From positions 1,116,001 to 1,180,000 of the forward strand of contig JAGVRJ010000004.1 of the NCBI GenBank assembly GCA_019059635.1: DNA of 64,000 nucleotides, given 5' to 3'. Positions 58,321 to 64,000 of this stretch are shown one piece after another. A model generated the notes under the pieces. The model was not told where the DNA came from, searched no databases, and saw nothing but the letters and a program-made list of their open reading frames with translations. The stretch comes from Proales similis. Taxonomy: Eukaryota > Rotifera > Eurotatoria > Ploima > Proalidae. Both the position numbers and the translations under genes were made by a program. The number at the start of each line of letters is the position of its first letter. Within the stretch, counting starts at the first letter, position 1.

Positions 58321-59423
58321 ATGTGCAGGCTGCGCAAGAAATTTGTTCGACAGGCCAAAAAATACATGGGAGTGCCATATGCCAAGCGCTACTTCGCGCC
58401 CGAATGTAAATCTCAGTTTCCTAAAGCGGTCGAAAATTCAAAAAAAGAAGCCTAATCGAATTGTGTCCTCTTTAAAATCAACGCAATTCAGCGCCCGAGT
58501 ACCATTCCAAGTTGTTTTTGGACTGTTGCGGTCTGGTGAGGCGAGTAATGCGCGACCTTGAGCACGAGTTCGGCTTTCGAATAGGTCCTGGCAATCAAGC
58601 GTACATGTTCGACACGCTGCCAGACACGATTGAGAGCATCGATCAAGTAAAACCGGGCGATCTGGTCTTCATTTCGGCCATTTATTATTGTCCCAAAAGT
58701 AAGGCGATTTAAAATTTGAAATGAATTTCTGGTTCATGTCAGCTGGCTTGCTCGTTCTCAGAGAAAAAACAGCCGCACAACATCACGCACGTAGAGATAA
58801 TGACGGGCAAAGGCGAGCAGACAATCGGCGCTCGATGGAATAACGGCAAAGTGCAGTTCTTTGACTCGTACAAATTCGACTCGAAAAGCTACCATTCGCC
58901 CATTTACTACATAAAATCAATTGATCCTTGGCTGCGTGGCATGTGTCGCAGTTATTGCGATGTGCATCCTTGGCGCTATAACACCTACATACCGTACAAG
59001 AAATCAATATTCTCGCCATTGACGCTCGACATTCGAACGCGAAAAGCGAGCGAGACGGAAGAGAGCAGGAAAACGGGCCGCCACATTTCAAGTGAGTGCA
59101 GGTCGCATAAACGTCGCAAGTCAAAGTCGAGAAGAACGAAGCGGAGAAAGCGCAGCAAGTCAGTGGGAGCCACACGTTCGGGTCAAAGTAGAGAGCGGGT
59201 CGAGGCTCAAAGAAGCTCGACGCTCTCTTCGTCGGAGTTGAGCGCTCTTCAAATGAACTTTGCTCTCGAGCAAGATCAGGAGCGACAGGCTTACAGCGAG
59301 GACGATTTGGCCGAGTTCGGCAGTGACGAGAGCGACAGCGACGAAAATGCGTCAGATTATGAGGTGAAAAATAACGAGGATGAAACGCTTTCATTCGAGC
59401 GTCTTTGTATCGCGAATGATTGA
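58321..59423 (+). CDS. NlpC/P60-superfamily (papain-like fold) protein
   Basis: Three exons (58321-58405, 58492-58698, 58762-59423) join to about 317 residues. The N-terminal ~180 residues have NlpC/P60 features: FVRQAKKYMGVPYAKRYFAP, then LFLDCCGLVRRVMRDLEHEF with the probable nucleophile Cys in D-C-C-G-L-V, then VKPGDLVFIS and NITHVEIMTGKGEQTIGARW with the His in HVEIM. YHSPIYYIKSIDPWLRG follows. Bacterial relatives cut cell-wall peptides; eukaryotic members may act on other amide bonds, and the substrate here is unknown. The C-terminal third is basic and Ser-rich (HKRRKSKSRRTKRRKRSKS, a likely nuclear or RNA/membrane-binding stretch) and then acidic (GSDESDSDENASDYE). There is no signal peptide, so it should be cytoplasmic or nuclear. 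I recall similar proteins in other animals and protists but cannot name a characterised orthologue. Introns and codon use match neighbouring genes, so this is not recent transfer. Confidence 0.8.
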
Positions 59424-59955
59424 AATTCGTGTGTGGTGCTTGCACCCACACGCCTTACAGCCCAGCAAACTCCTTTTTGAAAAAAAATATTATAATTCGT
59501 TCTTTTAATTTCTTTCGATTATGATGGTTGCCACTCGAATAAATCGCTCACTTACGCAAGAAAAGCATTTCTCTTTCTTGCTAGCTTACCTACTTGCGCG
59601 CTTGATTCACTGCTCGTCTGCTCTCCGGGGCTCATCATCGCTGCTCTCTTACTCATTTTTTATCTCTCATTTGAGCCGATGAAATCAAATGCGGGCATCA
59701 GAGCGTTTCAGTTCGAAACCTTTTTCTACCTTTAGAGCATTGACCGGTTTAAACTGCGTTCACCTTATTTATTTTCGTATTGACAAAAATAGTTCGCAGA
59801 GGAATTGACTTTTCGTCTTAGGTCGCTCTGATGACTGTTTACTGAATCGCTTTCTTGAGTTTTAGATTGTTTTCTAGATTAGATGTGGAAAGGCTGAAAT
59901 AAGGAGCTAGCGAGAGAGAGAGAGAAAAGGAAGTAGAGAAGCCAGAAAGGACAAA
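59424..59955. other. Interval upstream of the E-Syt gene
   Basis: About 530 bases containing the NlpC/P60-like gene's 3' UTR and the E-Syt promoter/5' UTR. A GA-rich run (GAGAGAGAGAGAAAAGG) lies just before the E-Syt start. No gene seen. Confidence 0.4.
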
Positions 59956-62900
59956 ATGGAGCAGCGGTCCGTCGAAGTAGAACCTCAAGCAGAAATATCG
60001 GCTGCGAACGAGCACTTGCCAAAGTCTAAATTCGGCGCCGGCTCCGATCATTCCGACGTGATTGTGTTTCTTGTCCGTTTCTTCCGCATTATGGGCCTTG
60101 TATTTATTATTTGGACACTCGGTGAGGCGCGTTTTTCTACTCGACCTGGGCGAATCACGCTTGAGTTCAGCTCTCGTTTTCCTAGGCTACTACAACTTTA
60201 GCATGGCCTGGATACTCATCGGAGCGTTTGTGTATTTGCTACGTCAAAAGCAGAACTCGGCCAGAACGATCCGCTCGAAAATGATCCAAGCGCTGGGAAT
60301 CGACGAGAAAAAGGCAATACTGGCCCGAGTAGACGAAGTGCCTGCTTGGGTTCACTTTCCCGACAAAGAAAGAGTCGAATGGATGAACAAGATGCTGAAG
60401 CAGCTTTGGCCTTACATCAGAGTCTACGCAACCAAGATGATTATCGAAACAGCCGAGCCGATTATGAATCAATACACAAACGCTTTCATAAATCAGATTA
60501 AATTTGAAGAGCTCGATCTGGGCGACATTGTTAGTAGACGCCACTTTTTGCCTCTTCTAGTTTGCTCACTGTTCATTTTCTAGCCGCCAAGAGTGGGCAG
60601 TGTAAAAGTCTACACCGAAAATGTGAATCAAGATGAGATTATGATGGACCTTGAAGTTATGTAAGAGCGATTCTCGTCGTCGAGTTTGACCACGTCTGGC
60701 ACCAATCGAAACAAATATTTTAAAGGTACGCGGGCGACACGCTGATTAAGCTTCAAGCGCGTAGGATGATGGCTGGCATCAAAGACATTCAAGTAAACGC
60801 GTCTCATTTCTTGCTGCAACTTGCCTGCATTTTGTTTTTAATTGAACCAGTTTCATGGCACAGTCCGGGTCATTCTCAAGCCGCTTTGCTCTCAAATGCC
60901 CTTCTTTGCGGCGATAGTCGCATTTTTCTTACAAATGCCGGTAGGATAGAATATTGAACATCTCGGCGCCAGTTTGCCTCAAGTTTGATTAAACAAAAAG
61001 CGAATCGATTTCGATCTGACCGAGATGGCAAACACATTTGACATGCCGGGCATTCGCAAGCTTCTCAACAACATAATCACAGACTCGGTGTCCAAAATGC
61101 TTGTCTTGCCCAATCGGCTGGTCATACCCGTTATCCCGGACTTTAACGTGGCCTACTTGGACTCGTTTGCCTCCATACGACCAAGAGTACTCTTCCATCC
61201 TGCCGATTCGCCCACTTGCTCTCAACTCGTTTTTGGTTATTTGCAAAGGGCGTGGTGAGGGTCGACGTGGTGCGAGCAGTTGATCTGAAAAACGCGGATC
61301 TGGCCTTGTTCGGCAAATTGGGCAAATCAGATCCGTATGTGAAATTGAGCGGCGTGGGAGTGCCTCAACGCACCAAGACAATTAAAAACAACTTGAATCC
61401 GGTCTGGAACGAGACGTTTTACTTCATGATTGATCAGATGAATCCGAATCCGCCTCTTTTGGTCGAAGTGTTCGATAGCGATGATTTAAGCGACGACCTG
61501 CTCGGAAAGTGAGCCAGATGCCGCTCAACTACGAATTTGGCTCGTTTAAATCTCATTTTTTATTGATAGCCTTCAGCTCAGTGTGGACAGTATTGTGAAA
61601 AAGGGCCGCCAAGAAGGGGTAATCGGCGTCAGAGAGAAGCTCAGTTGATTTTTACCGCTATCCGTTTGTTTAGACATTTAAGCTGAGAAATGTGTCTCAA
61701 GGAGAGCTCTATCTTCGATTGGAATGGTTCAGTCTAGAGTCAAAACAAGAGACTTTTGAAAAGGTTGAAAGCCCCTGCCTCCTAATTTAAGCTTCACAGG
61801 AATCATTGCTTTGGCTTGTCTAGTTCAAATCACACCGATTGCATAGAATTCACGAGAAAAGCGGCGTCCTTCTTTTGTTTGTTAGATCGGCCACTGACTT
61901 GCCGGTAAGAGTCAACAGCTTTCTCATTTTGAATGAATTGAGAGATGATCGATGATGGCAGATGACCAAGCAAAATAAAGGCGTGAGCGAGCCGCATCCG
62001 AGAGCGGTTGTATCGATCAGAGAGAGCCAGGTGACCACAGCAGCCAAGCCAAGAACGACCAATCCGAAATGGAACGAACGACACTATTTGTACGTGGAGA
62101 GCCCGGAAAGCGATGAGCTCACGCTTAAGATCGAGGACGAGATAAGCGGCGAAACAATCGCAACAATGCAGTATTCACTGGCTGATTTGTTTGTCGAAGA
62201 GGAAATGATCGCCGATCGACAATTCGACCTCTCGGTGGTCAAATCGGGCTATTCGCCTAAAATGAGCCTACGCATGGAGCTAAAGGTGTCCATATGGTTT
62301 AATTAAATTTTTATCCGATTTGAACGTTTGCGTTTTCTCATTTTCGTCTAGATGTTCAATCGAATCGAAGCGAACGAAAATGAGCTGGTAAGTCAAGCAA
62401 CAGGAGCAGCAGAAAAATTGATATTATCTCAGTTGAAATTGACACATCATACCCAAAGGCGAGCAATCCAGATCAACTCGAGCGCACTCAGCTAGAAGAG
62501 ATTGTCGACGGCAAGATGTAAGCGTCTGATCTACTCAATCGTGTTCAATTAAAGCACGAGCACATTCGGAAGGAACCTGGGCCAAATCCGCCTTAGCCTT
62601 TCGTATCGCATTGACGAAGGTGCGCTCCTTGTTCGGGTCCACGAGTGCAAGTAGGAGTCCGTCTTGTCCAACACGTCTGCCGTCTATCTAACCTTGGCTT
62701 GCCTTTTTTTTCAAGCAATTTGAAAACGTTGAAGAATTCAGCATTGCCCGACACGAGCGTTTATTTGCGCCTGATGCCGGACAAGAAACCGCGCAAAAAA
62801 ACGCAGGTGGCCAAGGATTCGATAAATCCGGTCTATGACGAAGAGTTCAAATTCAACTGTCCGTTCGCTGAGTTGTACAAGAAAATGCTTCAAGTGACGG

Positions 62901-63112
62901 TCAAGAACCGAAAGCTGGCAATATGCTCGAATTCATTTTTCATGGGCCAAGTTCTCATTGACTTGTCTAACGTTGGCACAACTCAGCCCATCTCAAAATG
63001 GTAAATGCTTAACTGCAAGCGCTCGCAAAACACTTCTTTCCTATTTGCGGTTTCTGTCTCTAAAAGGTATCGACTGAAAGAAAAACACGACTCGAGCTTT
63101 TTTAAGCATTAA
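59956..63112 (+). CDS. Extended synaptotagmin (E-Syt) lipid-transfer tether
   Basis: E-Syts tether ER to plasma membrane and move lipids through an SMP domain. The start at 59956 gives MEQRSVEVEPQAEISAANEH. An N-terminal hydrophobic hairpin (FFRIMGLVFIIWTLGYYNFS and AWILIGAFVYLLRQ) anchors the protein in the ER. The SMP domain follows: DEVPAWVHFPDKERVEWMNK and MLKQLWPYIRVYATKMI, then DIPPRVGSVKVYTENV and FHGTVRVILKPLCSQMPFFA. It ends MLVLPNRLVIPV. C2A starts GVVRVDVVRAVDLKNAD and keeps GKSDPYVKLSG, LNPVWNETFYF and VEVFDSDDLSDDLLGK, with Ca2+-binding Asp residues. A second C2 (NPKWNERHYLYVESPESDEL) is more diverged. The last C2 has YLRLMPDKKPRKKTQVAKDS and INPVYDEEFKFNC, and ends in a basic and hydrophobic tail, SSFFKH. 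About twelve small introns. Closest to the ESYT2/3 type in length and domain order. Confidence 0.94.
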
Positions 63113-64000
63113 TCGCCACCAACCGCCAAACGAATGGTTTAATCGAATAAAAAACAAAATACTGTCAGAAGATGTTGTTAGTTTTCGTCCAGTTCACACA
63201 AAGCCTTGGCGAATTCAATCGCTGGCGAGCAGGACAAGTGATCAAAAGAAACATTCGAACTGAACTGAGGATCGAAAGCTTAGCCGAAAGCGATTAAGCC
63301 GTTTTTCTACTTTTATTCTAACTCGTTTGTTTTGACAAGTGCTCAACGATTTTTTTTTTCCAAACAAGCAACTAAATAGAAAAGCGAGAGCGTTTTAACT
63401 CTACTCTTCGGTGCCTCCTTTTTCCCATTCGGCGCGCACTTAAAATGTAAATGTCTTGAGGCAGTAGCTATATTCTGTTGCTGCTGCTGCTGCTGCCACT
63501 GCTGACCCCTATTAGGGAACGACTTTGAACGTAAATAAAAGCAAAAGAGCCGTCACTCGTCGCTCCAAGTCTCTTGGCTCACACAATAAAACTATTCAAA
63601 GTAATCGAGTTCAAGTAAAGCTTAGGCGACAACATCATAAAATAAGAAAAGAATTGAATTTGATTGAACACGCGGCCGAATAGAAAGTGAATTAAGGTGG
63701 CTTAGATGGTCTGATTGCGAGCAAATCAATCTGGCGAGTGCTTAGTGGCGCCCGAGGCCGCAACTGCGTTTGATCCAACTCTAAAAGGCGCTTACAAACA
63801 CGAGCACAAGAAATCCAATCGAGTCAATCGTCGTCATTGTTCGGCAAAATCTCCGCTCGCTCTGTGCGCATTTGGTATAGAGTCTGTTTGAGCGGGCACA
63901 AAGAGAAAACGATTTGTTCTTTATTTTTTGATCATTTCTATTTCAGAAAGCGCAAGCTACAGCCAATCCATTAAGCGCTTGTGTGTGTGCTCGATTGATC
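63113..64000. other. Right-edge interval downstream of E-Syt
   Basis: AATAAA at 63145-63150 is the E-Syt poly(A) signal, about 33 bases after the stop. The remaining ~850 bases have a CTG trinucleotide run at about 63480-63496 and no open frame with recognisable similarity. Confidence 0.5.

Noticed and set aside
58321-59423. Recent bacterial horizontal transfer of the NlpC/P60-like gene
   Set aside because: The gene has two short introns, base composition like its neighbours and an animal-type tail, so recent transfer is not supported; an ancient origin stays open.
58783-59451. 222-aa minus-strand frame opposite the NlpC/P60-like gene
   Set aside because: Antisense shadow of a conserved domain; Cys/Arg-rich by composition.
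1-64000. Transposons, integrated viruses, CRISPR arrays and rRNA genes
   Set aside because: I looked for transposase or reverse-transcriptase motifs, regularly spaced repeats and rRNA sequence and saw none; only microsatellites and short inverted repeats were found.

Overview
The window is nuclear DNA of a small-genome invertebrate animal. The genes are animal genes with GT-AG introns, most of them only about 44 to 90 bases long. There are Pol III tRNA genes, AATAAA poly(A) signals and no bacterial features. An innexin and a nuclear receptor with two DNA-binding domains (2DBD type, reported from flatworms, molluscs, Daphnia and relatives) point to a protostome, probably a lophotrochozoan. The phylum cannot be fixed from the sequence alone.

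Layout. 1-1797 (-): a lachesin/IgLON-like Ig-domain cell-surface protein that runs off the left edge. 1.8-9.06 kb: gene-poor DNA with microsatellites. 9.06-11.7 kb (-): three intron-containing tRNA-Met(CAT) genes, with an LRR surface-protein gene between copies 2 and 3. 11.9-15.8 kb (+): EFL1, the ribosome-maturation GTPase. 15.87-17.1 kb (-): the 2DBD nuclear receptor, which ends without a ligand-binding domain. 17.4-18.8 kb (+): an innexin. 18.8-19.5 kb (-): a CAP-domain protein with an EF-hand. 20.3-22.6 kb (+): SNX3 and a tandem paralogue. 22.6-31.3 kb: no supported gene. 31.3-33.5 kb (+): a HUNK-like kinase.

34.2-47.3 kb holds six consecutive minus-strand genes: a thioredoxin-fold membrane protein, SRP68, seipin, RALGAPB, an R3HCC1L-like protein and the KEOPS subunit Pcc1/LAGE3. 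48.3-51.9 kb (+): a kinectin/RRBP1-like ER coiled-coil protein. 52.6-54.0 kb (-): RNF32. 54.4-55.6 kb (+): mercaptopyruvate sulfurtransferase. 58.3-59.4 kb (+): an NlpC/P60-like protein. 60.0-63.1 kb (+): an extended synaptotagmin.

Most genes are independent housekeeping or cell-biology loci. Several act at the endoplasmic reticulum (SRP68, seipin, E-Syt, kinectin-like, thioredoxin-fold protein), but nothing shows they are co-regulated as a unit. Neighbouring genes are packed tightly head-to-head or tail-to-tail. Two convergent pairs have poly(A) signals within about 15-30 bases of each other. The observation most worth following is the LBD-less 2DBD nuclear receptor, followed by the intron-bearing elongator tRNA-Met family and the animal NlpC/P60-like protein.
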